DNA of 64,000 nt from contig CATYIV010000003.1 in assembly GCA_958407465.1 (NCBI GenBank), positions 1-64,000 of the forward strand. Reading direction: 5' to 3'. Shown here piece by piece: positions 44,951-54,404 of this stretch. This DNA is from an uncultured Collinsella sp. (GTDB taxonomy: Bacteria > Actinomycetota > Coriobacteriia > Coriobacteriales > Coriobacteriaceae). A program made the position numbers and the translations under genes. Under the pieces are notes generated by a model that did not search any database, had not been told where the DNA came from, and saw nothing but the letters and a program-made list of their open reading frames with translations. How positions within the stretch are numbered: the stretch's first letter is position 1; every line of letters begins with the position of its first letter.

Positions 44951-46780
44951 GTGCGCAATCTCAAAATACTGTTTTCCTATCTAGGGGCATACCGTCGCGA
45001 TGCCATCCTCGGCGTGTTCTTTGTGTCGGTCGAGACGGTGCTCGAGCTGTTTATCCCGGTCATCATGGCCAACATCATCGATGTGGGCGTGCCTGCGGGT
45101 GATATCAACTACATGCTGCTGCAGGGCGCGTACATGTTGGTGTGCGCTGCGCTTTCGCTGGTACTGGGCTTGGGTTATGCCCGCACGTCCGCCCGCGTTG
45201 CCTCGGGCCTAGGCGCTAACCTGCGCGAGGCCGAGTACAAAAAGATTCAGACGCTCGCTTTTGGTAACCTGGACAACTACGACGCCAGCTCGCTCGTCAC
45301 CCGCATGACCACGGACATCACCGTTATCCAAAATGCTGTGGGCAACGGCTTTCGCCCTATGGTGCGCGGCCCGGTGACGCTTATCGTCGGCCTTATCTAC
45401 GCGCTGATGCTGTCGCGCCCGCTCGCCACCGTCTTTGCGATCATCTTGCCCGTGCTGGCAATCGTGCTGGGCGTCATCACCTATCGCGTGAGCCCGCTCT
45501 ACCGCCAACTCCAGACCTCGATGGACCACCTCAACGGCGTGGTGCAAGAGGACCTTACCGCCGTGCGCGCCGTGAAGGCTTACGTGCGCGCCGAGCACGA
45601 GTGCGACAAGTTCGACACCGTCAATACCGAGCTCGCTGGCACGGCGACCAAGACCTTCGGCACCGCCGTGCTCAATCTGCCGGTGTTCCAACTCTCGATG
45701 TACGTGGCTGCGCTCTCGATTCTGTGGATTGGCGGCCGCATGATTATCGAAGGTCGCTTGGGCGTGGGCTCGCTCACGGGCTTTATGAGCTACGTGCTGC
45801 TGATCATGAACTCGCTCATGATGATTTCCAACGTGTTTTTGCTGCTCACGCGCGCTCTTACGAGTGTGGGCCGTATCGCAGAGGTGCTCGATGAGGAACC
45901 CTTTATCGCCAACCCTGTGGGAGACCTCGCGACTGCGGCACCAGCGGACGGCGGTATCGAGTTTCGCGACGTGTCGTTTAAATACCGCGCGGATGCAGTC
46001 GAGGATGTGCTCGAGCATATCGACCTTCGCATCGAGAGCGGCTCGACGGTGGGCATCCTCGGCGGCACGGGCTCGGGCAAGAGCTCACTTGTGCAGCTGA
46101 TTGCGCGCCTGTACGACGCTACCGAGGGCGCCGTGCTTGTGGGCGGACGCGACGTGCGCGACTACGACCTCGCCGCCTTGCGCGACGCTGTGGGCATTGT
46201 GCTGCAAAAGAATGTGCTGTTCACGGGCACCGTGCGCGAGAACCTGCAGTGGGGCAATCCGCAGGCGTCGGACGATGAGCTCCTCGCGGCTTGCCGCGCG
46301 GCGTGCGTGGACGAGTTCCTTGATCGCATCGGCGGGCTGGACGGCGAGTTGGGCCAAGGCGGCGCCGGTGTCTCGGGTGGCCAGAAGCAACGTCTGTGCA
46401 TCGCGCGCACGCTGCTCAAGCACCCGCGCGTGCTCATTTTTGATGACTCCACCAGCGCGGTCGATATGGCGACCGACGCTAAGATTCGCGAGCACATCGC
46501 TCGGATCCCCGATACGACCGTGCTCATCATCGCCCAGCGCATCGCGAGTGTCATGGATGCCGATCGCATTGTGGTATTGGACGACGGTCGTGTCCACGGC
46601 GTGGGCACGCACGAGGAACTGCTGGCGGGCGACAACATCTACCAGGAGATTTATGCCTCGCAGATGGAGTTTGCGGGGAACGCGGACGCCGGCGACGGCA
46701 GCGACGATGGTTGCGCGAATGATCCGTTTTCCTCCGTCGCATGCGGATCGCCCTTGGAAGGGGGTGAGCGTCATGCCTAA
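44951..46780 (+). CDS. ABC exporter half-transporter, first subunit
   Basis: 609 residues: a six-helix type-1 exporter membrane domain (about 1-310) and an ATPase domain with Walker A GGTGSGKSS, Q-loop, signature VSGGQKQR, and Walker B LIFDDSTSAVD. The residue after the Walker B Asp is Asp rather than Glu, as in one subunit of heterodimeric exporters with one degenerate ATP site. GTG 44951 (MRNLKILFSYLGAYRRDAI) is the start. Its stop overlaps the start of the second subunit by 8 bases. It probably exports drugs, lipids or peptides. Confidence 0.9.
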   Translation: MRNLKILFSYLGAYRRDAILGVFFVSVETVLELFIPVIMANIIDVGVPAGDINYMLLQGAYMLVCAALSLVLGLGYARTSARVASGLGANLREAEYKKIQTLAFGNLDNYDASSLVTRMTTDITVIQNAVGNGFRPMVRGPVTLIVGLIYALMLSRPLATVFAIILPVLAIVLGVITYRVSPLYRQLQTSMDHLNGVVQEDLTAVRAVKAYVRAEHECDKFDTVNTELAGTATKTFGTAVLNLPVFQLSMYVAALSILWIGGRMIIEGRLGVGSLTGFMSYVLLIMNSLMMISNVFLLLTRALTSVGRIAEVLDEEPFIANPVGDLATAAPADGGIEFRDVSFKYRADAVEDVLEHIDLRIESGSTVGILGGTGSGKSSLVQLIARLYDATEGAVLVGGRDVRDYDLAALRDAVGIVLQKNVLFTGTVRENLQWGNPQASDDELLAACRAACVDEFLDRIGGLDGELGQGGAGVSGGQKQRLCIARTLLKHPRVLIFDDSTSAVDMATDAKIREHIARIPDTTVLIIAQRIASVMDADRIVVLDDGRVHGVGTHEELLAGDNIYQEIYASQMEFAGNADAGDGSDDGCANDPFSSVACGSPLEGGERHA

Positions 46781-48671
46781 GACCGCAGCCCAAGCACGCC
46801 CGGCCGACCTCAAGCGCACCGTGTGCCGCCTGCTCTCCTACATGGGGCATGCCAAGTTCTCGTTGCTCGCGGTGGGCGTGCTCGCCTCCGTCGCCGCCAT
46901 CGCGAGCCTCGCCGGCACCTACATGGTGCGCCCCATCGTTAACGGTTTGGCCACGGGCGGGGAGGAACTGCTTGCCAGGCAGGTCATCCTGACTGCGATC
47001 ATCTACGCCGCGGGCGTGCTCTCGGCCCTGGGCTACTCACAGATCATGGTGCGTGCGGCCCAACGCGTGGTGTCCGATATTCGCCGCGACCTGTTCGCGC
47101 ACATCCAGACGCTGCCGCTCAGTTATTTTGACAGCACGCGCTCGGGCGACATCATGAGTTTTTTCACCAACGACGTCGACACCGTCTCCGAGGCGCTCAA
47201 CAACAGCTTTGCCAACGTGATTCAGGCCGCCATTCAGGTTGTGGGCACCACGGCCATGCTCATCATCCTTAACTGGCAGCTCACGATTATCACACTCGTG
47301 TGCGATGCGGCCATTGTGCTGTATGCGCGCTATTCGGGCGCGCGCTCTAAGCGCTTCTTTGCCGCCCAGCAGGCATCGCTTGGCGATCTGGACGGATATA
47401 TCGAAGAAATGGTCTCGGGCCAAAAGGTCATCAAGGTCTTTAACCGTGAGGCGGCGAATGTCGCCGGCTTTGCCTGCCGCAACGACGAGCTTCGCCGCAC
47501 CGGCACCGCCGCCGTGAGCTATGCCAACTCCATGGTGCCCATGACTGTCGTGATTGGCTACGTCAACTATGCCATCGTCGCCGTGGCGGGCGGCATGCTC
47601 TGCATCAAGGGGCTCGCCGACGTAGGTGCGCTCGCGAGCTACCTGGTCTTTGTGCGCCAGGCCGCCATGCCCATCAACCAGTTTACGCAGCTCGGCAACT
47701 TCTTGCTCAACGCGTTGGCCGGTGCCGAGCGCCTGTTTGCGGCTATGGACCTTGAGCCCGAGGTGGACGAGGGCTGCGTGGAGCTGGTGCAGACGGGCGA
47801 TGCCGCGTGGGCGTGGAAAATTCCCGAGGGCCAGGGCGTGGGCGTCTACGGGCACCTGCATGACGTGGCAGCCGTTGATGAGTCGGGCCGCGCGGTGGCC
47901 GCCGACGGCACCGAGCTCACGTGCGGCTTGGTTCCGCTTGCCGGCGACGTGCGCTTCCATGCCGTGGACTTTTCCTACGTGCCGGGCGCCCGCGTGCTCA
48001 CGGACCTCAACCTGTTTGCCAAGCCGGGGCAAAAGATTGCGTTTGTGGGCTCCACGGGCGCCGGCAAGACGACCATTACCAACCTCATCAACCGCTTCTA
48101 CGAGGTCGATGACGGCGAGATCACGTACGACGGCATCGACGTCAAGCACATTGCCAAGGCCAGCCTGCGCGGGTCGCTCGGCATTGTGCTGCAGGACACG
48201 CACCTGTTTAGCGGCACCATTGCGCAGAACATCCGCTTTGGCAAGCTCGACGCGACCGACGAGGAGGTGCGCGCCGCTGCCGAGGCCACCTGCGCCGACT
48301 CGTTTATCCGCCGCCTGCCGCGGGGCTACGACACACCGGTCACGGCCGACGGCGCCAACCTGTCGCAGGGTCAGCGTCAGCTGCTCGCCATCGCGCGCGT
48401 GGCCGTCGCCGACCCACCGGTGCTCATCCTGGACGAGGCCACGAGTTCCATCGACACGCGTACCGAAAAGCTCATCGAGCGCGGTATGGACCGCATCATG
48501 CGCGGTCGCACCACGTTTATGATCGCGCACCGCCTGTCCACTGTCCGCGACGCCGACGCCATCATGGTCCTCGAACACGGCCGCATCATCGAGCGCGGCA
48601 CGCACGAAGAGCTGCTCGCCCAGCACGGCGAGTACTGGCAGCTGGCGCATGGCTTAAAAGAGCTGGATTAA
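46773..48671 (+). CDS. ABC exporter half-transporter, second subunit
   Basis: 632 residues: membrane domain (about 20-330) and ATPase domain with Walker A STGAGKTT, signature LSQGQRQLL and Walker B LILDEATSSID with the catalytic Glu present. Between the domains, about 50 extra residues (region around WAWKIPEGQGVGVYGHL to ELTCGLVPLAGD) form an insertion not usual for the family. ATG 46773 overlaps the previous stop by 8 bases, so the two subunits are made together as a heterodimer. The long open frame upstream is a shadow of the first subunit. Confidence 0.9.
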   Translation: MPKTAAQARPADLKRTVCRLLSYMGHAKFSLLAVGVLASVAAIASLAGTYMVRPIVNGLATGGEELLARQVILTAIIYAAGVLSALGYSQIMVRAAQRVVSDIRRDLFAHIQTLPLSYFDSTRSGDIMSFFTNDVDTVSEALNNSFANVIQAAIQVVGTTAMLIILNWQLTIITLVCDAAIVLYARYSGARSKRFFAAQQASLGDLDGYIEEMVSGQKVIKVFNREAANVAGFACRNDELRRTGTAAVSYANSMVPMTVVIGYVNYAIVAVAGGMLCIKGLADVGALASYLVFVRQAAMPINQFTQLGNFLLNALAGAERLFAAMDLEPEVDEGCVELVQTGDAAWAWKIPEGQGVGVYGHLHDVAAVDESGRAVAADGTELTCGLVPLAGDVRFHAVDFSYVPGARVLTDLNLFAKPGQKIAFVGSTGAGKTTITNLINRFYEVDDGEITYDGIDVKHIAKASLRGSLGIVLQDTHLFSGTIAQNIRFGKLDATDEEVRAAAEATCADSFIRRLPRGYDTPVTADGANLSQGQRQLLAIARVAVADPPVLILDEATSSIDTRTEKLIERGMDRIMRGRTTFMIAHRLSTVRDADAIMVLEHGRIIERGTHEELLAQHGEYWQLAHGLKELD

Positions 48672-48720
48672 CCCGTTCGAGCACGATGCTTTGACCCCTC
48701 CGTGCCCCTCACCTCGCCTC

Positions 48721-48785
48721 AAACCATCACAACATTCGACGTCTTTTGCCAAAATCGGGAAAAGCATTGAATGTTGTGATGGTTT
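48721..48785. repeat. Inverted-repeat element, family II, copy 1
   Basis: AAACCATCACAACATTCGA (48721-48739) pairs with 48767-48785 with one mismatch; followed by T-run. Copies 2 and 3 are at 49963 and 54183. It follows the ABC operon and precedes the AbiEi-like gene. Confidence 0.85.
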
Positions 48786-48886
48786 TTCTGCCACTCGACC
48801 GGGTGGAATCGCTTTCTTGTGCACGAAGGTGTGCGGACCCGTGGGCAGGGGAATAAGGTTGGTTATCCGACTCTATTGGAGGGCTC

Positions 48887-49924
48887 ATGGACCTGCCGAT
48901 CGTCCTGTCCCATAAGACTGCCTGGCTGTACCACAACGTGGCGCGCCCGTCCGAGCCGCTCTCGCGAGCAAGCAGCCTATGCGATGAGGACTCGCTTGCC
49001 AACGAGGCGGAGCCGACCGCGAGCCTGCCCAAATTGGGACTCGATGCCAAGGGGCTGAGGGCTTCAGCGGCGGTCGGGATCGTTACCGACTATCTGGTTT
49101 CGCTCGGTATTCCACGAGAAGAGCTCGATCATATCGACACGCTCGTCAACTTCGATTTTGAGCGCTCGACGCCGGCTGGATTTAGGTGCCACGTGTTTGG
49201 AGCGCCGGTACCTCCAGGCCATCTTATCGAGGTGGCAGAGGGCCTTCTGGTGGTTGATGAGGCCATGTGCTTTGTCCAAGCGGGTTCGTGGATGAGCGAG
49301 CCCGAGCAGCTGGAATATGGCTACGAAATCTGCGCCCGATACCATTTGAATCATCTGTCGACAGGCGATTATGTCGAGATGGGGCAGAGGTATACCGTTG
49401 ACGACTTGATTACTTATTGCAATGAGAACCGATCTCGTCAGGGGGCCATACGCGCGGCCGCCGTGCTCAAGCGCGTGCACGACGGCGCGCGGTCGCCCAT
49501 GGAGACGGCCACCGCAATCATGGTTGTAGCAAAACGTTCCCAGGGAGGGCTGGGATACGCCAAGATCGAGCTCAACCATCGGGTCGATGTTCCCAATGAG
49601 TTCAAGTATCTCGCTAAGGCCGGGTATTTCGAGATCGACGTATATGCGCCTGCAAGCGGTACGGGGATTGAATACAACGGCTCGGACCATCTTGATAAAC
49701 AGCGCAGCGCGTCGGATGCGGAGCGTATGACCGTACTGAGCGCGCTGGGCTTTAGGATGATCGTCCTCACCGGGACTCAGTTTGCCCATCAGCTGCAATT
49801 GCATCGGGCGATGAACGCTATCGCACTCGCTATGGGTCTCAAGTGCGACCGAAGCGAAGCGTTCCAGAAACGTCAAAACGACCTGCGAGAATTCGTGATT
49901 CGGCACTGGGACGGCGGCCTTTAG
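48887..49924 (+). CDS. AbiEi/DUF559-like protein with PD-(D/E)XK-type C-terminus
   Basis: 345 residues. The N-terminal part is not recognised in detail. The C-terminal about 130 residues (YFEIDVYAPASGTGIEYNGSDHLDKQ, then ERMTVLSALGFRMIVLTGTQF) resemble the Vsr/DUF559 nuclease-like fold found at the end of actinobacterial AbiEi-family proteins; the D/E-x-E positions are in FEIDVY and GIEYNG. ATG follows GGAGGG. It is a single gene enclosed by two copies of the family II repeat. A defence or nuclease role is possible, but no partner toxin gene is adjacent. Confidence 0.6.
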   Translation: MDLPIVLSHKTAWLYHNVARPSEPLSRASSLCDEDSLANEAEPTASLPKLGLDAKGLRASAAVGIVTDYLVSLGIPREELDHIDTLVNFDFERSTPAGFRCHVFGAPVPPGHLIEVAEGLLVVDEAMCFVQAGSWMSEPEQLEYGYEICARYHLNHLSTGDYVEMGQRYTVDDLITYCNENRSRQGAIRAAAVLKRVHDGARSPMETATAIMVVAKRSQGGLGYAKIELNHRVDVPNEFKYLAKAGYFEIDVYAPASGTGIEYNGSDHLDKQRSASDAERMTVLSALGFRMIVLTGTQFAHQLQLHRAMNAIALAMGLKCDRSEAFQKRQNDLREFVIRHWDGGL

Positions 49925-49962
49925 AGGCGCTTTGGTCCTTCTGCGGGGTGCCGTGGGCAGAC

Positions 49963-50027
49963 AAACCATCACAACATTCGACGTTTTTCGCCAAAAACGG
50001 GAAAAGTATCGAATGTTGTGATGGTCT
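49963..50027. repeat. Inverted-repeat element, family II, copy 2
   Basis: Arms 49963-49981 and 50009-50027 pair; arms and the GCCAAAA-CGGGAAAAG loop match copy 1. It lies 38 bases after the AbiEi-like gene. Confidence 0.85.
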
Positions 50028-50157
50028 GTGCTGAGGATGGGTTTGGAAAGCCCGTTTTGCTCAAAGCGACCTGTCCTGTCGTACGGGTGTCGGCATGATT
50101 CTCTCGTGGGGTATTATGTTTTCCGAAGAATAAAACGCCGCGCGAGGGGAGGGCTGC

Positions 50158-51213
50158 GTGGACGGGCACGTGCAACATGACGGTTTTGGCCGCGATATCA
50201 ACTACCTGCGCATTGCCGTTACCGACAAGTGCAATTTCCGCTGCATCTATTGCATGCCGGCCGATGGCGTGGCGCCCCGCGCGCACGACGAGCTGCTCAG
50301 CGCCGAGGAAATCGCCCGCTTTGTGCGCTTGGTGGCGGGGGAGGGCATTCGCCGCGTGCGTCTGACGGGCGGCGAGCCGCTGGTCAGCCGCCGTATTATT
50401 CCGCTCATTCGTGATATCCGCGCGATTCCGCAGATCGAGGACATCTCGCTCACCACCAACGGCGCCCTGCTGCCCAAGCTGGCGCCGCAGCTCAAAGAGG
50501 CGGGACTTAGCCGCGTTAACATCTCGCTCGACACGCTCGACCCTACGCTCTTTGGAAAGATCACGCGCCTGGGTCGACTCGAGCAGACCATGGCTGGCAT
50601 CGACGCGGCGCTGGCTTGGGGCTTTGAGCCCGTTAAGGTCAACTGCGTTGTAGTGCGCCGGCTCAACCAGGATGTAGCGGCCCTCGCGCGGCTCACGCTC
50701 GACCGCCCCATCCACCTGCGCTTTATCGAATACATGCCCATCGGCGACGAGCACACGAGTTCGCATTGCGCTGTGGACCCGCATGCGCCCGCGCTCAATC
50801 CAGAGCTGTGGGACGCGAGCGATACCGTGCCGAGCGACGAGCTGCGGGCGCGCATCAATGCCGGGGCCGCCGCGACGGGACTTGGCGAGCTCGAGCCGCT
50901 CGACATCAACGACGCTCCTGCCGGCGCGGGTCCTGCGCGCTATTGGCACTTTCCGGGCGCGGCGGGAACGGTCGGCTTCATTAGCGCCATGTCCAACCAT
51001 TTTTGCGCGAACTGCAACCGTCTGCGCTTGACGGCCGATGGCAACGTGCGTCCGTGCCTGTTCAGCGATGCCGAGTATTCGGTGCGTGAGGCGCTGCGCC
51101 GTGGTGATGATATGCAGGTACTTTCGATTTGGCGCGATGCCGTGGCCCACAAACCGCAGGAACACGCGATAATTGAGGGCACGCAACGATTTATGTCCCA
51201 AATCGGAGGATGA
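50158..51213 (+). CDS. moaA: GTP 3',8-cyclase (molybdenum cofactor synthesis)
   Basis: 351-residue radical SAM enzyme for the first step of molybdopterin synthesis. The SAM cluster cysteines are C25, C29 and C32 (CNFRCIYC); the C-terminal cluster is in CANCNRLRLTADGNVRPC; the double-Gly tail (QIGG) ends the protein as in the family. GTG 50158 follows GGGGAGGG. It is followed by moaC-mobB after four bases, so they form one operon. Confidence 0.95.
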   Translation: MDGHVQHDGFGRDINYLRIAVTDKCNFRCIYCMPADGVAPRAHDELLSAEEIARFVRLVAGEGIRRVRLTGGEPLVSRRIIPLIRDIRAIPQIEDISLTTNGALLPKLAPQLKEAGLSRVNISLDTLDPTLFGKITRLGRLEQTMAGIDAALAWGFEPVKVNCVVVRRLNQDVAALARLTLDRPIHLRFIEYMPIGDEHTSSHCAVDPHAPALNPELWDASDTVPSDELRARINAGAAATGLGELEPLDINDAPAGAGPARYWHFPGAAGTVGFISAMSNHFCANCNRLRLTADGNVRPCLFSDAEYSVREALRRGDDMQVLSIWRDAVAHKPQEHAIIEGTQRFMSQIGG

Positions 51214-51217
51214 TCAT

Positions 51218-52510
51218 ATGGCCAAGAGCAGGTACGCCGATGCCACCAAGGCCGCTCGCAGGGCCGCGATGTCTGCCCACAAAGTCACGGCTGCGGCGAA
51301 TGCTGGCAACGCCGACGCGTCCGCGCAGCCGTCTGCCCGCGCTGTCGTCGAGCCCGCCCGTGACGCTCGCCGCGACGAGCTGACGCACGTGGACGCCAAG
51401 GGCGAGGTTCGCATGGTCGACGTGTCCGACAAGGCCGAGACCCATCGTATTGCCATCGCCGAGGGCACCATCCTCATGCATCCCGAGACGCAGGCCATGG
51501 TGCTGCAAGACCGCGCCAAAAAGGGCGACGTGCTCGCCTGTGCGCGCGTGGCGGGCATCATGGCCATCAAGCGCACGAGCGACATCATTCCCATGTGCCA
51601 TCCGTTGCTCATTACCAAGAGCAAGTGCGACATTGCGCCCATCGCTGCGGCGGGGACGCCGGCCGAGGACGTGCCCGAGGGCTGGGCGCCGGCGCGCGCG
51701 GACGGGCAGGTTGGCTTTCACGTACTGGTCACGGCGGGCGTGACGGGCAAGACGGGTATTGAGATGGAGGCGTTGACCGGCGCGAGTGCTGCGTGTCTGA
51801 CCATCTATGACATGTGCAAGGCCGTCGATCGCGGCATGGAGATCGTCGACGTGCGCCTGCTGCACAAGGAGGGCGGCCGCTCGGGCGTGTGGGATCGCGC
51901 AGAGCGCCAGGCCGCCGCTGCCGACGGCGCCGCGCCCGCGGGCGCACCCGTCGCCGTTGCGCCCGCAGCTCCCACTCCGGCTGTCCCCGCGATCGCGTTT
52001 ATCGGCTACCAAAACTCGGGCAAGACCACACTTGTCGAGAAGGTTATCGCCGAGCTCACCCGCCGCGGCCTGCGCGTGGGTTCGCTCAAGCATCATGGGC
52101 ATCACGGCTTTGATATCGACGTGCCCGCTAAGGACACCTGGCGCCATCACCAGGCCGGATCCAAACACGTGGGCCTCATCTGCGCCACGCGCTGGGCGGA
52201 GTACGCCGACACGCGCGAGGAGGACGAGATGCCCGCGCGCGAACTGCTGTCGCGCTACAACGATGTCGACGTGGTGATCATCGAGGGCTACAAGACCGAG
52301 GGCTTCGACAACATCGTGGTCGCGCGCTCCGGTGTCGACCGTCTGCGCGGCAAGAGCTCGCTCGACCTGGTCGACGGTCACACGCTGGCCCTTGCCTGCA
52401 ACGAGGCCCTGGCACGCCAGGCCTTCGACGCCGGCTTTGCGACCCGAGCCATCAACATCAACGACGCCCGAGCCATCTGCGACCTCATCCAAGACCACCT
52501 TCAGGCTTGA
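51218..52510 (+). CDS. MoaC-MobB fusion protein
   Basis: 430 residues. After an Ala-rich N-terminal tail (1-50), residues about 55-215 are MoaC, cyclic pyranopterin monophosphate synthase (MVDVSDKAETHRIAIAEG, MCHPLLITK, TGIEMEALTGASAACLTIYDMCKA). An Ala/Pro linker (about 225-255) leads to MobB (257-430), with Walker A IGYQNSGKTT and VVIIEGYKTEGF, which helps insert nucleotide into the cofactor. ATG 51218 is five bases after the moaA stop, with CGGAGG over that stop. The fusion covers an early and a late step of the same pathway. Confidence 0.93.
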   Translation: MAKSRYADATKAARRAAMSAHKVTAAANAGNADASAQPSARAVVEPARDARRDELTHVDAKGEVRMVDVSDKAETHRIAIAEGTILMHPETQAMVLQDRAKKGDVLACARVAGIMAIKRTSDIIPMCHPLLITKSKCDIAPIAAAGTPAEDVPEGWAPARADGQVGFHVLVTAGVTGKTGIEMEALTGASAACLTIYDMCKAVDRGMEIVDVRLLHKEGGRSGVWDRAERQAAAADGAAPAGAPVAVAPAAPTPAVPAIAFIGYQNSGKTTLVEKVIAELTRRGLRVGSLKHHGHHGFDIDVPAKDTWRHHQAGSKHVGLICATRWAEYADTREEDEMPARELLSRYNDVDVVIIEGYKTEGFDNIVVARSGVDRLRGKSSLDLVDGHTLALACNEALARQAFDAGFATRAININDARAICDLIQDHLQA

Positions 52511-52635
52511 CGCTGCGCCGGCCCCAAGCACCCCATCTCGCCCCTCAAGCCGTCGCTCGCGTACCAAAGTACGCGTCGCTCCTCTTTCGGGGCGACCTGG
52601 GGCACTTGGAACCGGCTCGCTGCGCTGCCATAACA

Positions 52636-52722
52636 TGCCAAAAAGGGACAGGTTTCTTTTGGCAGGTTTTATCTGGGCAAATGCCATTTCCACCACAAAG
52701 GGGCCAGGCACCTTTGTGGTGG
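52636..52722. repeat. Two adjacent family III hairpins
   Basis: TGCCAAAA...TTTTGGCA (52636-52664) and CCACCACAAAGG...CCTTTGTGGTGG (52690-52722), each around GGGACAGG- or GGGCCAGG-type loops and each followed by T-rich sequence. The rest of the 386-base gap 52511-52896 shows nothing else clear. Confidence 0.8.
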
Positions 52723-52896
52723 TTTTTGTTTAAGTAGATGTGTGGGACATGCCTTACAATCTACCAAGTAGTTCATGACGGGCGAAAAACGGAGAGAAGG
52801 GGTTTGATGCGTCCTTAATGTTTCATGCGGATAGATTGATTTGACAGACGGTGGCGAATGCCCGCCGTCCGCATTCGTATGAAACAAGGAGTCTCC

Positions 52897-54183
52897 ATGC
52901 TCGTCTCTCTTTTCTCAAAGCCTCAACCATCGCTGTCCGTGCAGGCCAAGCGCCTGGTGGCGATGCGCTTTCTCATCTACACCGGTTTTCAGACCAGTTA
53001 TTTTATCGGCGTCATCGGAACGCTCACCTATGCAGACGATGCCTCGGTCGTGGCGACATCGCTGGCCGTTCTGTTTATGAACGTATTCGTGATCCTGGGA
53101 TCCTTTGCGGGCGGCGCGGCGCTCGACGCCTGGGGCCCGCGCCGTCATTTCTTGCTGAGCATCGTGGGCACGCTGGCAACCGGCGCGGCAATCCTCGCCT
53201 TTGGCAGCGCGACCGGAACAGTCCTTGCCGGCGCGGTGCTCCTGGGCTTCGTGATGGGGTTCGCCCAGCCCATCGCCACGTCCTACCCGGCATATCTCAC
53301 CGACGATCCCGCCGAGCTCAAAGACATCAACTCCGCCATAACCATGTTCTCCAACGTGAGCATTATCGTCGGCCCCACACTGGGCGGCTTTGTCGTGGCG
53401 GCTACATCGTCACGCGCGGTGTTCGTGCTCATGATGATTTTTACCGTACTGGCGTTCATTGCCGGCTGGGGCTTTAGGCAAAGTGCAGGCCAGGCCGCCA
53501 CACACGAAGGCAAACCCGCGATCGGCGACATCACATCGGATAAGGCCAGCCAAAGCTCCAACCCCAGCACGTTCGCCCGCGTCACCTTCGCGACCAGCAT
53601 CAAGACGGTCTTCACCAACAGTATCCTCGCCCTGCTGTTCTGCATCATCTTCCTCTCGAACTTTGGCTACGGTGCCTTCGATCCACTGGAGTCGTTCTTC
53701 TACCGCGATGTCCTGCACGTCGGTGTCGAATGGATGGGCTGGCTCTCGTCGGCTAGCGGTGTGGGCGCGGTGCTGGGCGCCGTGGTCGCGCTCCGCTTGC
53801 CGCCGCGCTTCGTCAGCCTCAAAACGCTGCTCGTGGCACTCATGTCCGTGGGCGTGGGAAGTCTGATTTATGTGGGGACACCATACGTGGGCGTGGCCCT
53901 TATCGGCCAGATTGTCCTGGGCGTGGCCTGGGGCGTCGTCAACCCGCTCCACAACACCATCGTGCAAACGACGGCTCCGCTCGAGCAACTCGGTCGCGTC
54001 AACTCGGTCATGGGCTTTGGCAACATGTTCGCCGGCGTGGCCCCGCTGGCGATTGCCCCCTGGCTGGCGGCGACGTTTGGTGTGCAGCAGACGCTCATCG
54101 GGGCGGGCATGGTCGTGACGGCGGTTCCCGTGGCGTTGCTGCTGTTTGGCCGCCGGCATTTTGATCGTGCCGCAAGGCAGTAA
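52897..54183 (+). CDS. MFS transporter
   Basis: 428 residues with about 12 hydrophobic spans. Helix 1 to 3 regions (RFLIYTGFQTSYFIGVIGTLTYADDASV, SFAGGAALDAWGPRRHFLLS) carry the MFS motif A-like loop, and VGPTLGGFVVAA marks helix 5. A polar loop near residues 210-235 separates the halves. ATG 52897 follows AAGGAG; the in-frame ATG at 52858 is unsupported. Its last bases run into family II repeat copy 3. The substrate is unknown. Confidence 0.85.
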   Translation: MLVSLFSKPQPSLSVQAKRLVAMRFLIYTGFQTSYFIGVIGTLTYADDASVVATSLAVLFMNVFVILGSFAGGAALDAWGPRRHFLLSIVGTLATGAAILAFGSATGTVLAGAVLLGFVMGFAQPIATSYPAYLTDDPAELKDINSAITMFSNVSIIVGPTLGGFVVAATSSRAVFVLMMIFTVLAFIAGWGFRQSAGQAATHEGKPAIGDITSDKASQSSNPSTFARVTFATSIKTVFTNSILALLFCIIFLSNFGYGAFDPLESFFYRDVLHVGVEWMGWLSSASGVGAVLGAVVALRLPPRFVSLKTLLVALMSVGVGSLIYVGTPYVGVALIGQIVLGVAWGVVNPLHNTIVQTTAPLEQLGRVNSVMGFGNMFAGVAPLAIAPWLAATFGVQQTLIGAGMVVTAVPVALLLFGRRHFDRAARQ

Positions 54184-54247
54184 AACCATCACAACATTCG
54201 ATGAAAATCGCGATTTTGCCGAAGTACGTCGAATATTGTGATGGTTT
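54183..54247. repeat. Inverted-repeat element, family II, copy 3
   Basis: Arms 54183-54201 and 54229-54247 pair with one mismatch and match copies 1 and 2; the loop differs. It begins at the MFS stop codon. Confidence 0.85.
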
Positions 54248-54278
54248 GCGTACCGGCCATGCCATCCTGCGGGTCCGG

Positions 54279-54310
54279 CCACCACAAAGGGGCAGGCACC
54301 TTTGTGGTGG
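54279..54310. repeat. Family III hairpin before the HAD gene
   Basis: CCACCACAAAGG pairs perfectly with CCTTTGTGGTGG around GGCAGGCA, followed by TTTTTG. The same stem is used at 52690. Confidence 0.85.
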
Positions 54311-54404
54311 TTTTTGCTTTGAGGGGCCGCGCCTGTGCCTTGGTATACCATGGACACCATTTCCGACCACATTCAGCACCGCCGCACAACCCAGAAAGGC
54401 CCCC

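Noticed and set aside
46101..46772. N-terminal extension of the second ABC subunit
   Set aside because: The translation is an Arg/Ser/Ala-rich shadow of the first subunit; ATG 46773 gives a normal half-transporter start.
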